Positions 1 through 9,365 of a DNA stretch of 16,028 nt are shown piece after piece. Under the pieces are notes generated by a model. The model was given only the letters and a program-made list of their open reading frames with translations, was not told the DNA's origin and did no database searches. The stretch spans positions 1 through 16,028 of the forward strand of contig NZ_MSTI01000064.1 in the NCBI RefSeq assembly GCF_001949125.1. Reading direction: 5' to 3'. Numbering within the stretch: the first letter of the stretch is position 1; every line of letters begins with the position of its first letter. Source of the stretch: Deinococcus marmoris (lineage in GTDB: Bacteria > Deinococcota > Deinococci > Deinococcales > Deinococcaceae). The position numbers and the translations under genes were made by a program.

Positions 1-1
1 A

Positions 2-310
2 GGGAAACGCCGCTGGCGAATCGAAGCCTTTTTCAAAACGATCAAGGGCCGCTTCGGACTTGAACGCTTTGCGCAGCACAGCAAACAGGGTGTCTTGCGC
101 TGGTGGTGCCTCTCCGGCTTGGCCTTCCTGCTCTGTCATCTCCAGGACCTTGACCTCCCTCTTCGCCTGCCGGGCATATGGCCTGACTGGGGCGACCTGG
201 CGAGAACCGTGAGGTTCTCGTTCGTCCCCGACGTGCATCGTCGTGCGCTTCAATTGGAGCTAGACGCGCTCGATGCCTTCCAGCACGCATCCCCTGCCCT
301 CATTGTCTAA
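2..310 (+). CDS. IS4-type DDE transposase, C-terminal fragment (cut by window edge)
   Basis: The frame is open from base 2 to the TAA at 308-310 (102 residues), so only the C-terminal end of a transposase is present. The start RRWRIEAFFKTIKGRFGLER contains the IS4-type R-(3)-E-(6)-K part of the YREK signature around the third catalytic acid: R5, E9 and K16 of the fragment. The Tyr expected seven residues before the Glu is Gly or lies at the cut. A hydrophobic helix (VLRWWCLSGLAFLLCHL) follows, as is usual in IS4-family C-termini. It would catalyse cut-and-paste transposition if the upstream part is intact, which cannot be seen. No terminal inverted repeat can be defined because the other end of the element is outside the window; the right end probably lies within the short gap before position 335. 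Confidence 0.8.
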   Translation, partial: GKRRWRIEAFFKTIKGRFGLERFAQHSKQGVLRWWCLSGLAFLLCHLQDLDLPLRLPGIWPDWGDLARTVRFSFVPDVHRRALQLELDALDAFQHASPALIV

Positions 311-334
311 ACTGCAAGATGTCAGGTAAGCCTG

Positions 335-618
335 TTAGCCGCCCATCCGGCCCAGATACGCCTCGCCCCGCGCCGTCAGCTTGAGCAGTGACATCGGCGC
401 ACTCTCGCCGTCCGCATTCCGGCACATGCTTTTCAGGGCGCAGGGGCCGCAGGAGCAGCCGTCGGCGGCGGGCATGGCTTCCTGCACGTAGCCCCCGGTT
501 TGGAGGGTTCGCAGCATGCCGCTCAGGGCGGCTTCGGAACTGCCCAGATCACGCGCCAGCTCTGAAGGTGTGCGCGGCTCTCCAGCCACGGCGCGCAGAA
601 TGACGGCCAGGGGAGCCA

Positions 619-619
<1 letters not shown>
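335..619 (-). CDS. feoC: FeoC-like winged-helix regulator with Fe-S type cysteine cluster
   Basis: A 94-residue protein translated from a GTG at 619-617 that shares one base with the feoB stop (TAGTG), implying translational coupling. Residues 5-45 resemble a winged-helix domain ([20 protein letters not shown] recognition region). A loop then carries four cysteines, C55-x-C57-x2-C60-x5-C66, the spacing expected of a FeoC-type metal or Fe-S cluster site. In characterised systems FeoC is a small cytoplasmic partner of FeoB, proposed to modulate transport or its stability and sometimes to act as a transcription factor. The assignment rests on position as third gene of a feo operon, size, helix-turn-helix character and the cysteine motif. 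A generic Fe-S transcriptional regulator is the alternative. No clear terminator follows; the only hairpin-like element is the short CAGG-CTTA-CCTG just downstream. Confidence 0.8.
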
Positions 620-2840
<2,221 letters not shown>

Positions 2841-2844
<4 letters not shown>

Positions 2845-3071
2845 TGCCGCACCCGGATGCCGTGCAGATCGGCGGCGCGCAGGGCCAGATCGGTGCCGTT
2901 GACGCGCACCTCGAAGGGGTCACCCATCGGGGCACGGCGCACCACCGTCACCGGAGCGCCGCGCACGAAGCCCAGTTCCAGCAGGCGGCGGCGCAGCGGA
3001 TGGGCCGGGTCCAGCCCCACCACATGCGCTTGTTCACCGGGAGTCAACTGATCCAGCGTCCGTTCGTTCAT
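2841..3071 (-). CDS. feoA: Ferrous iron transport protein A (FeoA), SH3-like partner of FeoB
   Basis: A 76-residue protein from the ATG at 3071-3069 ([20 protein letters not shown]). The frame stays open further upstream, but FeoA homology begins at this Met. The small beta-barrel pattern is typical: [12 protein letters not shown], then [39 protein letters not shown], with the conserved LGFVRG turn, APMGDP and the late LRxxDxxxI/V segment. FeoA is a cytosolic SH3-like protein that associates with FeoB and is needed for Fe(II) uptake. The stop overlaps the feoB start by ATGA. Upstream there is a GGGGAGCAGGG purine run that may act as ribosome binding site, and a promoter-like region at 3106-3133. 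First gene of feoABC. Confidence 0.93.
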
Positions 3072-3103
3072 CCCTGCTCCCCTGTGGGAAATCCCATACC
3101 CGA

Positions 3104-3133
3104 TCAATTTACTCGGATTGAACAGGATTGCAA
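3104..3133 (-). promoter_or_regulatory. Putative feoABC promoter with overlapping inverted repeat
   Basis: Reading the minus strand, TTGCAA (3133-3128) and TAAATT (3111-3106) are separated by 16 bases, a reasonable -35/-10 pair with matches of about 4 of 6 each, placing a start roughly 28 bases before the feoA ATG. An inverted repeat TCAAT-N8-ATTGA (3104-3108 and 3117-3121) covers the -10 hexamer. Iron-responsive repressors (Fur or DtxR/MntR types) normally bind such a position, but the repeat does not match a Fur or DtxR consensus I can name, so the regulator is unassigned. Confidence 0.4.
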
Positions 3134-3144
3134 GGGCGGGAAAA

Positions 3145-3900
3145 TTACACTTCCGGTTCGAGTGCAGCCCAGAATCCCGCCATGTCTCCCGGCAATTCGG
3201 CCTCGGCCACCATCTGCGCCCCAGCCCACGGAAAGGCGATGCGGGCGGCGTGCAGCGCCTGACGCTCCAGGCCCAGACGGGCCGTGAGTTCGGGGGTCTG
3301 CCCGGTTTCGATGAATTCCACGAAGGCATCCCGCTCCGGGCCGTAAATCTTGTCGCCCACCATCGGCAACCCCAGATGGAACAGGTGCGCCCGAATCTGG
3401 TGCAGGCGGCCCGAACGCGGATGCGCCTCAATCAGCGCATGTCCATTTCGTTTTTCCAGCATGCGGAAATCGGTGATGGCGGGGCGTCCGTTGGGGACCA
3501 CCGCCTGCCGCATCAAAACCCGGTTGGCCGCGCCCAGGCCCAGATCGCCCAGCGGGGCGTCCAGTGTGCGGCGCTCCCAGTCCGGCGTGCCGCGCACGAT
3601 GGCCAGGTAAGACTTGCCCACCAGATGCGTCTTGAACAGCGTGAAAAAGCGCCGGGCGGCATCGGTGTCGCGCGACAGGACCAGCAGGCCGCTGGTTTCG
3701 CGGTCCAGGCGGTGCGGGGGCGAGAGGTCCGGCTCCCCGGTTTCGCGCTGCATCCAGCCCAGCACATCCGGCACCTCCACGCGTCCACCACGGTGAACCC
3801 GGTGCGTCAGCCACAGCGCGGGCTTGTGGACGATGTAGAAGTCGGGATGCTCGGTGACGATGCGCGGTTTTTCAAGTGTGGAAGCGGTCAAATCTCCCAC
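3145..3900 (-). CDS. RluA-family RNA pseudouridine synthase
   Basis: A 251-residue protein beginning directly with the catalytic domain (no N-terminal S4 RNA-binding domain visible). The family signature [17 protein letters not shown] holds the catalytic aspartate at D66, and the [23 protein letters not shown] block ([14 protein letters not shown]) further on is the second conserved RluA block. It isomerises uridine to pseudouridine in rRNA or tRNA; without the S4 domain it could be RluA- or TruC-like, but the target cannot be deduced. The chosen start is GTG at 3900-3898, which lies inside the end of the FMN reductase gene (13-base overlap), indicating coupling. About 73 bases separate its stop from feoA, so feoABC probably has its own promoter while also receiving read-through. 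Confidence 0.9.
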   Translation of the reverse strand: MGDLTASTLEKPRIVTEHPDFYIVHKPALWLTHRVHRGGRVEVPDVLGWMQRETGEPDLSPPHRLDRETSGLLVLSRDTDAARRFFTLFKTHLVGKSYLAIVRGTPDWERRTLDAPLGDLGLGAANRVLMRQAVVPNGRPAITDFRMLEKRNGHALIEAHPRSGRLHQIRAHLFHLGLPMVGDKIYGPERDAFVEFIETGQTPELTARLGLERQALHAARIAFPWAGAQMVAEAELPGDMAGFWAALEPEV

Positions 3901-4466
3901 ACGCTCTGATACTCGCGCCCGCGCAGGCGCTCGGAGAGGTCAATGGTGCGGCTGACCGTGCGCGCAAGTCGCCCAGCCAGCCATTTCCCCGGCACCTCCG
4001 GCGCGTCCCAGTGGGCCGAGGTGGCGTAGACGAAATGCGGGTTGATGACGCAGCGGAAGTCGTACATCAAACCAAGTGCAAAGGCCCCGTGGCTGAGATA
4101 GCCGTGGTCCAGTCCGCCGGACACCAGAAAAGTGACGGGCTTGTCGAACCACGCGCCGTGCAGATTGCGCTCCGCGTCGCTGCTGCCCGTCAGTTCCACC
4201 AGCGTCCGTGCGCCGGACCCCAGCCCCCAGTTGTAGACCGGAACGCCCAGCAACACGCCGTCCGCCTCCAGAATGGTGCGGTGGTACAGGTCCGCGTTGG
4301 GGTGGGCGTAACAGGTTAAGTTGTCAAACGGAGGCAGCGGCGTCTCGCGCAGGTCCAGATGGGTGACCGTGTGGCCCGCCTCACGGAGCTGCCGCGCGGC
4401 CAGCGTACACAGCCACGCGCTGCGGCTCTCGGGGTCCAGGCTGGTGGACAGAACAGCAAACTTCAT
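3888..4466 (-). CDS. NAD(P)H-dependent FMN reductase-like flavoprotein
   Basis: A 192-residue flavodoxin-fold protein. [19 protein letters not shown] at the N-terminus is the beta1/phosphate-loop region that binds the FMN phosphate (S-x-S/T-x(4)-S pattern), followed by [18 protein letters not shown] and [21 protein letters not shown], the central strand and loop seen in NADPH-dependent FMN reductases (SsuE/azoreductase/NQR superfamily). It would reduce flavin or quinone-like acceptors in the cytoplasm; the physiological substrate is unknown. The ATG at 4466-4464 lies nine bases after the M48 peptidase stop and has no evident Shine-Dalgarno sequence, so it is probably expressed from the upstream genes. 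A link with ferric iron reduction for the nearby Feo transporter is tempting but is not shown by the sequence. Confidence 0.85.
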   Translation of the reverse strand: MKFAVLSTSLDPESRSAWLCTLAARQLREAGHTVTHLDLRETPLPPFDNLTCYAHPNADLYHRTILEADGVLLGVPVYNWGLGSGARTLVELTGSSDAERNLHGAWFDKPVTFLVSGGLDHGYLSHGAFALGLMYDFRCVINPHFVYATSAHWDAPEVPGKWLAGRLARTVSRTIDLSERLRGREYQSVWEI

Positions 4467-4475
4467 ACGAGGAGG

Positions 4476-5615
4476 CTAGCGTTTCGTCGCGGGTTTGCCC
4501 TCTGCCTCAATCCGTTTCAGGTGCGCGATGCGGTCTGACGTGCCCGGATGGGTGCTGAGCAGATCGAAAATGGACGGGCCGGACTTCTTCGTTGAAGTCT
4601 GCGAATCCTTCGCGTCGTCCTTTTCCAGCCGGGCCAGCATGGTTTGCAGGGGGTGCGTGGTGCCGTAGGTTCTGAGCATGTACCGGCCCGAAGCCTCGTC
4701 CGCCTGGGTTTCCGCCGCGCGCGAGTAGCCGCCGCTGAGCAGGGCCGCCGGAACCGCCGCCGCGAACGTGCCCGCGCTGATCAGATCGCCCGTGATCACG
4801 GTGGTCACCAGCGTCAGCCCCAGCGCCTGATACACGCCCGCCAATCCGTGCCGGTTGGTCACATGCCCGGTTTCGTGGGCCAGCACGCCCATCAATTCGC
4901 GGTCACTTTCTGCCAGCGCCACCAGTTGATCGGTTATGACCACCGTGCCGCCGGGCAGGGCGAAGGCGTTCGCGCCCAGTTCGCTCGCGCCGCCCGCCTC
5001 GCCGTCGCGCAGCAGCAGGCGGTAGGGGTAGCCGCCCCCCGCCCAAGCCGCCACCTTACGGAACTCGGCCTTCAGTTGCTTCTGCCGCGCCGCACTGAGT
5101 TTAGATGGCCCAAAGTAATCGCCGTTTTCCAGCACGCCGATGGTTTCGCGGTCAAAGGTGGCCAGCACACTTCTGGGCGTGGCGAGGGCGGCCTGCCGCG
5201 CCACCGCCGGAATGCCGTAGACGACGAACAGCGCCAGCGCGGCCAACGAAACCCCCAGCGCGGTCAGCGCCGCCCACCAGCGCGATTCCAGGGCGCGCAC
5301 GCCGCTCAGGGCGCGGTTGCGTCCAGTGGCGCGTTCCCAGGCGCTCACGCCCGCGTCGTCGCGGGTCTCGAAACGGCCTGCACCGGGGAAGGTGATGGCA
5401 CGCCGCACGCCAGGAATCGGGGCCTCCACGCCCAGCGTCCGCGCGGGCCAGCTCTGCGCGAAAGGCAGCGTGCCAGGAAGGCCCAGACCGGCGCTCGCGG
5501 ACACACTCAGCGACGCCGTCTGCGCGTCCACGGTCAATGTCGCGGGCTGATCGCGGCTGCTGCGGCCATCGAAGTACACGCCCTCCAGAATGATCGGTCC
5601 ATGCTGCTCTGCCAT
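4476..5615 (-). CDS. Membrane-anchored M48 family zinc metallopeptidase
   Basis: A 379-residue protein from the ATG at 5615-5613, two bases after the DUF898 gene stop; the frame remains open far upstream, but that part is a shadow of the DUF898 gene. Residues 1-105 form a soluble, beta-rich N-terminal region (ILEGVYFDGRSS and later strands) of unknown role. One transmembrane helix spans about 113-139. The peptidase domain has the zinc motif HETGH (247-251) and the third ligand E302 in AETQADE, plus the C-terminal STHPGTSDRI block (354-363) usual for M48. A hydrophobic hairpin at 264-293 lies between the metal motifs, as in HtpX/Oma1-type enzymes. It probably degrades membrane or periplasmic proteins. 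Pairing with a DUF898 membrane protein recurs in other bacteria and suggests a joint envelope role. Confidence 0.9.
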   Translation of the reverse strand: MAEQHGPIILEGVYFDGRSSRDQPATLTVDAQTASLSVSASAGLGLPGTLPFAQSWPARTLGVEAPIPGVRRAITFPGAGRFETRDDAGVSAWERATGRNRALSGVRALESRWWAALTALGVSLAALALFVVYGIPAVARQAALATPRSVLATFDRETIGVLENGDYFGPSKLSAARQKQLKAEFRKVAAWAGGGYPYRLLLRDGEAGGASELGANAFALPGGTVVITDQLVALAESDRELMGVLAHETGHVTNRHGLAGVYQALGLTLVTTVITGDLISAGTFAAAVPAALLSGGYSRAAETQADEASGRYMLRTYGTTHPLQTMLARLEKDDAKDSQTSTKKSGPSIFDLLSTHPGTSDRIAHLKRIEAEGKPATKR

Positions 5616-5617
5616 TG

Positions 5618-6778
5618 CTAGAAGCCCACCTGAATGTCCAGCAGTTCGGTGGCTGCCTCGCCAAACGCCGAGGTTTCGCCGCCCACCCCCGCCGCAAAGT
5701 CGTCCAGCGAGGCGATGGCGCGCACGGTCAGGCCGCCCAGCACATAGCGGTTCTGGCGCACCGCCGCCCACGGCGAGGCCAGCCCCAATGTCAGCACCCG
5801 CGCGGCGCTGTTGGTCACGCTGATCCACACCAGCCGCCAGGGGCTGAATGTCGCCCGCGTTCTCACCACGCCGCCCAGTTCCATGTTGTTCAGGACGTAG
5901 ACCATCGTCGCGCCGCGCACGTACTGCCAGCCCACCACGTACAGGACCAGCACTGCCAGATAGCCAGCCGCTGCCGCCGCCAGAAAGGGTGCGGAGGCCG
6001 CCAGATTCGCGAGGTCGATGTCGGCAAAATCGAAACCGCCCAGCAGCGTGGCGGCCAGCGCCACCAGCGGGATGCCGATCACCATGCCGCCCGCGATGGT
6101 CAGCCCCAGCGCGGTCAGGCCGATCAGGTAAAAGGGGCCGACATCGCCCCGGAACGTGGCACGCGCCGAGCCGTAGGCCAGACCGTCCACCTGATAGCGC
6201 CGCTGCATGTACCACGCCCACGGCAGTGCCAGCCCAAAGGAAATGCTTGCCACGAAGTTTGCCAGCATGTAGGCCACGTAAGCCCCGCCCGACGTGCCGT
6301 GAAAGCGGAAGCGCAGGCCCCGGTGAACCGTGTTGACCGCCTGAAAGCGCATGGACTGGCGCACCAGCAGCGGATAGGCGGCGGCGTAGACCAGCGCCAG
6401 CACCACCGCCACCCACTTCGTCCGCTCGAATTGCCCCGAAACCGCGTAGGCCACGAACAGCGCCGCCACGATCAGGTAACCGCGCAGCAGCGCCGCTGGA
6501 TTGGCGCGGTATTCGAAGTTCTGGCCGTCCACCCAGGTATGCCCGTAAAAATACTGTCGGTTGCGAACGCGCGCCCACGGCAGGTACAGCCCCAGCGTCA
6601 CGAAGGTCAGCGCGATGTTCACGATCCACAGCCGGAAATACTCGCCTGCCGTGCCGGTAAAGCCGACGGGGTATTCGGTGACGGTGGCGGGGCCGGATTG
6701 AAGGGCTTCGGAGGACAGAGCTTGAACGTGTCGGCCCAGATTCGGAACGTCGTTCGGGGGCGCGGCGGGATCGATCAT
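5618..6778 (-). CDS. DUF898 (YjgN-like) multi-pass membrane protein
   Basis: A 386-residue integral membrane protein. Its hallmark is a module that appears three times: TLGLYLPWARVRNRQYFYG (PWA at 67-69), SFGLALPWAWYMQRRY (186-188) and TLGLASPWAAVRQNRY (336-338), each following a hydrophobic helix. This triplication is characteristic of the DUF898/YjgN family. Additional helices lie around 100-138, 215-247 and 263-285. The molecular function of the family is not established. It is the first gene of the leftward run, ends two bases before the M48 peptidase start and is likely to act with it in the membrane. The start is the ATG at 6778-6776; there is no convincing ribosome binding site, but a -10-like hexamer nine bases upstream makes a leaderless transcript plausible. 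Confidence 0.88.
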   Translation of the reverse strand: MIDPAAPPNDVPNLGRHVQALSSEALQSGPATVTEYPVGFTGTAGEYFRLWIVNIALTFVTLGLYLPWARVRNRQYFYGHTWVDGQNFEYRANPAALLRGYLIVAALFVAYAVSGQFERTKWVAVVLALVYAAAYPLLVRQSMRFQAVNTVHRGLRFRFHGTSGGAYVAYMLANFVASISFGLALPWAWYMQRRYQVDGLAYGSARATFRGDVGPFYLIGLTALGLTIAGGMVIGIPLVALAATLLGGFDFADIDLANLAASAPFLAAAAAGYLAVLVLYVVGWQYVRGATMVYVLNNMELGGVVRTRATFSPWRLVWISVTNSAARVLTLGLASPWAAVRQNRYVLGGLTVRAIASLDDFAAGVGGETSAFGEAATELLDIQVGF

Positions 6779-6787
6779 CTGCCTGTC

Positions 6788-6815
6788 ATGCTATGCGCTG
6801 AAAAGGGGCAGTGAA
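6788..6815 (-). promoter_or_regulatory. Putative leaderless promoter of the DUF898-M48 operon
   Basis: On the minus strand TTCACT (6815-6810) is followed after 16 bases by TAGCAT (6793-6788), then nine bases to the ATG at 6778. The hexamers match sigma-70-type consensus at about 4 of 6 positions each, and the distance from -10 to ATG would put the transcript 5' end at or next to the start codon, a common arrangement in Deinococcus. Confidence 0.4.
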
Positions 6816-6846
6816 CAGTCGGAACGAGGGGGTCGAAGGGCGCTCT

Positions 6847-6874
6847 GGGGGTACACCACCCCCACTGCATGGGG
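6847..6874. repeat. Two overlapping, mutually exclusive inverted repeats
   Basis: GGGGGT-ACACC-ACCCCC (6847-6863) and CCCCA-CTGCA-TGGGG (6860-6874) share the C run at 6860-6863, so only one hairpin can form at a time. They lie in the 168-base gap between the stop of the SDR gene and the DUF898 start, upstream of the proposed promoter. They may belong to the 3' end of the SDR transcript; neither hairpin is followed by a T run, so they are not classical terminators. Confidence 0.5.
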
Positions 6875-6906
6875 ATCACCTTTGATGGGGAAGGCTCAGA
6901 GACCTC

Positions 6907-6937
6907 GGGGAAAGCGCACAGATGACGACGTTTCCCC
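6907..6937. repeat. Inverted repeat downstream of the SDR gene
   Basis: GGGGAAA (6907-6913) and TTTCCCC (6931-6937) are perfect complements around a 17-base loop, located just past the stop of the SDR gene on the minus strand. A stem here may slow or end transcription, but there is no T tract on the minus strand after it, so a rho-independent terminator is not supported. Confidence 0.4.
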
Positions 6938-6946
6938 CGATCCCAC

Positions 6947-7831
6947 CTATTTTTTCGCCGCCGCCACGATCTGCGGCAGATGATCGGGCAGCTTCAACAT
7001 CGGCAGGTCAAAGACCGTTTTCGCCGGTTCATTGGGGGCGGTGTTGCCCTCCTTGAGCATGGCGTACTGGTCTTTGGTGATCGGCGGGTTGGGCAGCAGG
7101 TTCATCATCGGCACGGCCAGATTCATTAGCATGATCGGCACCGGCACGATGGGCTTTTTCTTGCCCAGTGCGCCCAGTTCCAGCTCCAGCAACTGCCGGA
7201 AGGTGTATTCCTCGGGGCCGGTCAGGGCGTAGGTCTCGTTCAGGCCGGTTTCGGATTCGGCGGCCCCGGCGAACGCCTGCGCCACGTCCTGCACGCTGAC
7301 GGGCCGGAAGGGAAAGGTGCCGTCGCCGATCTGCGGCACGATGGGGGCCACGCTGACCAGTTCCCGCAGCACCCGCCCAAAAAAGTCGTCGCCCAGGCCG
7401 AAGATCAGGCTGGGTTCAAAGATGGTGTAGCGCAGGCCACTGCTCTTGACCAGTGCTTCGGCGCGGCCCTTGCTGGCGCTGTAGCCGCTGGCGCTGTTCA
7501 CGTCGGCCCCCAGCGCACTCATATGGACATAGCGTGCGCCGCGTGGCACGGCGGCCAGCACATGCCGCGTGCCCTCCACATGCACCGCCTGAAAGGTCTG
7601 TGCGCCCTTCTCGGCAATGATGCCCACCAGATGAACCACGGCTTCGGGGTCCACTTTCGCCACGGCGTCCAGCACGCTGGCGGGATCGGTCACGTCTGCC
7701 CGGATGGCCTGGCCCGCGCCGCCCTGCTTGCCCTCGCGGCTGCCCGCCCAGACCTGATGGCCGCGCGAGACGAGTTCCTTCACGACGGCCTGCCCGACGA
7801 ATCCGGTTCCCCCGGTCACGAGTATCTTCAT
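6947..7831 (-). CDS. NDUFA9-like atypical SDR, NAD(P)-binding oxidoreductase
   Basis: A 294-residue Rossmann protein. The N-terminus [17 protein letters not shown] has the nucleotide loop GGTGFVG (7-13), followed by ADVTDP (45-50) and VVHLVGI (65-71). SALGAD (105-110) and a YSASK motif (Y117, K121) occupy the usual SDR active-site positions. The overall pattern ([22 protein letters not shown], a C-terminal substrate region with [12 protein letters not shown]) fits the complex I NDUFA9-like/NmrA-like atypical SDR group, whose bacterial substrates are mostly unknown. The ATG at 7831-7829 overlaps the stop of the B12-MerR gene as ATGA, yet it also has a strong AAGGAG ribosome binding site inside the upstream gene. 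Co-expression with the cobalamin regulator is therefore likely, with independent re-initiation. The longer open frame extending upstream is a shadow of the regulator gene. Confidence 0.88.
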   Translation of the reverse strand: MKILVTGGTGFVGQAVVKELVSRGHQVWAGSREGKQGGAGQAIRADVTDPASVLDAVAKVDPEAVVHLVGIIAEKGAQTFQAVHVEGTRHVLAAVPRGARYVHMSALGADVNSASGYSASKGRAEALVKSSGLRYTIFEPSLIFGLGDDFFGRVLRELVSVAPIVPQIGDGTFPFRPVSVQDVAQAFAGAAESETGLNETYALTGPEEYTFRQLLELELGALGKKKPIVPVPIMLMNLAVPMMNLLPNPPITKDQYAMLKEGNTAPNEPAKTVFDLPMLKLPDHLPQIVAAAKK

Positions 7832-9018
7832 GGTTGTTCTCCTTCCTGGTCTGATTTTAGGTTCTGGCCTGATTTTGGGTTCTGGTCTGGCCTGGATTTC
7901 CGGCCTGATTCCGGCACAGCCTGCGAGGCGTGGTTCAGCGCCTCGGAAATAATGGATGTGGCCGCCGTGGCGTCGGGTCCAGCATAGATGCCGCCCAGTT
8001 CGGCGGCCAGTTCGGGCCGGGCGTTCATCAGCGCGCCGCCCAGAAAAACCGGCAGCCCCAGCCGTTGCAGGATGGGTCTGCTGGACGCCGGAGCCAGGGC
8101 ATTGCCTGCGCCGTTCAGCATCCGCCCCCTTCCCGCCCCGCGTGCTGGCGCGCCCTCTGCCGAAGAGGAGTCCGGCACCCAGCGCTCGCCGTTCCAGTCC
8201 CCGGCCACCCAGCCCTGCAAGGCCCATTCGCCGTTGACCCCCAGCAGGATGGCCTGCGCCTGCCGCTCATGGGCGAAGGTGGTCAGGTCACCCAGCGGCA
8301 CGTTCGCGCCCAGGTAGGCCACCCGCACCCCCCGGCGGCGCAGGGCCAGCGTGAGCATCATCAGACCCAGTTCGTGCTGCTCGCCCGGCGCGCAGGCGGC
8401 CACCACCAGCGGGCCGAAGCTGCCGCCCTGGCCTTCCTCACTCCCCGCAATGTCCATCAGGGCCGACAGCCGTGAGCGCAGGTAATGGCTGGCGGCGCGC
8501 TCGTGGGCGATGGTGATCTCGCCGCCCGCCCACAGCGCACCGATCTCCACCAGGGCCGGGGACATTACATGCGTCATGACGTCTTCCACGGGCAACTGGG
8601 CGTGGGCCTCGGCCAGCAGGTCCCCGGCCCGCGTGTTGTCGGCGGCGATCAGCGCCTGTGCCAGCGCGTGGGCCAGTTCCGATGTCTGGACCGGGGCGCG
8701 GGCGGGCGTAGGCTGCGGCTCGGGCGTGGGCTGCTGCTTCCCGGCATGGCCCACGGGTACGCCGCGCAGGGTCAATTCCGCCGCCAGTCTGGCGCTGACG
8801 CCGCGCCGCTGATGCTCCAGCATGATGCCGATCTCGCGCACGTCGCCCGGCGAGTACAGCCGGTAGCCACTGGCATTGCGAACCGGGCGCGGAAAGCCGT
8901 AACGCCGCTCCCACTGCCGCAACGTCGCGGCGGGCACGCCAGTCTGCGTCTCCACCTCCGAGGCGGTGAACATGGCGGTCTGCGCCCACTGTTCGTTGTT
9001 CCCGCCGTCTGCTGTCAT
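7828..9018 (-). CDS. MerR-family regulator with cobalamin-binding domain (CarH/LitR-like)
   Basis: A 396-residue protein. The MerR helix-turn-helix is at 16-85 ([20 protein letters not shown], then ERRYGFPRP and [10 protein letters not shown]). A Pro/Gln linker follows (95-112), then a four-helix B12 cap (115-190) with the pocket Trp W163, and a Rossmann-like B12-binding domain with the lower axial histidine H215 in PGEQHELGL. Family members use adenosylcobalamin as a light sensor to hold DNA-binding tetramers. Here the Trp-x9-Glu-His cap motif reads W163-x9-E173-R174, and Ala follows the Trp where Thermus CarH, as I recall, has a His. An A/G/S-rich insertion of about 30 residues lies between AILLGV (256-261) and PVFLGG (323-328). 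The C-terminus ends in a six-residue repeat. The start ATG at 9018-9016 has no Shine-Dalgarno sequence; a CACAAT hexamer lies eight bases upstream. Light sensing is therefore uncertain. Confidence 0.9.
   Translation of the reverse strand: MTADGGNNEQWAQTAMFTASEVETQTGVPAATLRQWERRYGFPRPVRNASGYRLYSPGDVREIGIMLEHQRRGVSARLAAELTLRGVPVGHAGKQQPTPEPQPTPARAPVQTSELAHALAQALIAADNTRAGDLLAEAHAQLPVEDVMTHVMSPALVEIGALWAGGEITIAHERAASHYLRSRLSALMDIAGSEEGQGGSFGPLVVAACAPGEQHELGLMMLTLALRRRGVRVAYLGANVPLGDLTTFAHERQAQAILLGVNGEWALQGWVAGDWNGERWVPDSSSAEGAPARGAGRGRMLNGAGNALAPASSRPILQRLGLPVFLGGALMNARPELAAELGGIYAGPDATAATSIISEALNHASQAVPESGRKSRPDQNPKSGQNLKSDQEGEQP
7848..7919. repeat. Degenerate 18-bp tandem repeat in the 3' end of the B12-MerR gene
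   Basis: Four consecutive 18-base units starting at 7848, 7866, 7884 and 7902. The first two (GGTCTGATTTTAGGTTCT and GGCCTGATTTTGGGTTCT) agree at 16 of 18 positions; the last two are more decayed. Because 18 is a multiple of three, the unit is encoded as hexapeptides ([12 protein letters not shown]) in the C-terminal tail of the regulator, so expansion or contraction would keep the frame and the ATGA junction with the SDR gene. Confidence 0.7.
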
Positions 9019-9183
9019 TGCCGCCCATTGTGGCCCAAAGCAGGCCAGGAGGACCGTAATGCTTCGTGCCTAGACAATTCCTTGAGACCCGCCTCACGCG
9101 GATTCCGTCTATTCCGTGCAGGATTTGGGACAGCGCCGACTCCCGCACTCCATGCCCGGAACCCGCTTTTCTCCTGCTCACTC

Positions 9184-9299
9184 TCGTCATGAACAGACGC
9201 CCATGACTGGTACAGCTCGAAGAGAGGACGCTCTTCCTCTGCGGCGCAGCTCTGCGAGTCTGTCGTCATGAACAGACGCCCATGAGGACGCTATTCCTC
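9184..9299. repeat. Duplicated two-part repeat with hairpin potential
   Basis: Part A is a 23-base direct repeat at 9184-9206 and 9263-9285, built around TCATGAACAGACGCCCATGA; in the first copy GTCATG and CATGAC (9186-9191, 9202-9207) can pair around a 10-base loop. Part B is GAGGACGCTCTTCCTC at 9224-9239 and GAGGACGCTATTCCTC at 9284-9299 (15 of 16 identical), itself a GAGGA/TCCTC hairpin. In copy one A and B are 17 bases apart, in copy two they abut. The unit lies between the divergent B12-MerR and Nudix genes. Confidence 0.75.
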
Positions 9300-9365
9300 C
9301 CGTTCGGATTTCCAGGTGTTTCCACCACCTCTCAATCGGAGTCCGTATGACGCGGCAAACTCCGC

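Noticed and set aside
4476..6629. M48 peptidase read as a 717-residue protein
   Set aside because: The first half is the DUF898 gene in a wrong frame. The Met at 5615, two bases after the DUF898 stop, is where a sensible protein begins.
9015..9269. 84-codon minus-strand frame whose stop overlaps the B12-MerR start as ATGA
   Set aside because: The junction looks like coupling, but third-codon-position GC is clearly lower than in the neighbours, no domain is recognisable, and much of the frame consists of the direct repeat and promoter-like DNA. It is treated as non-coding.
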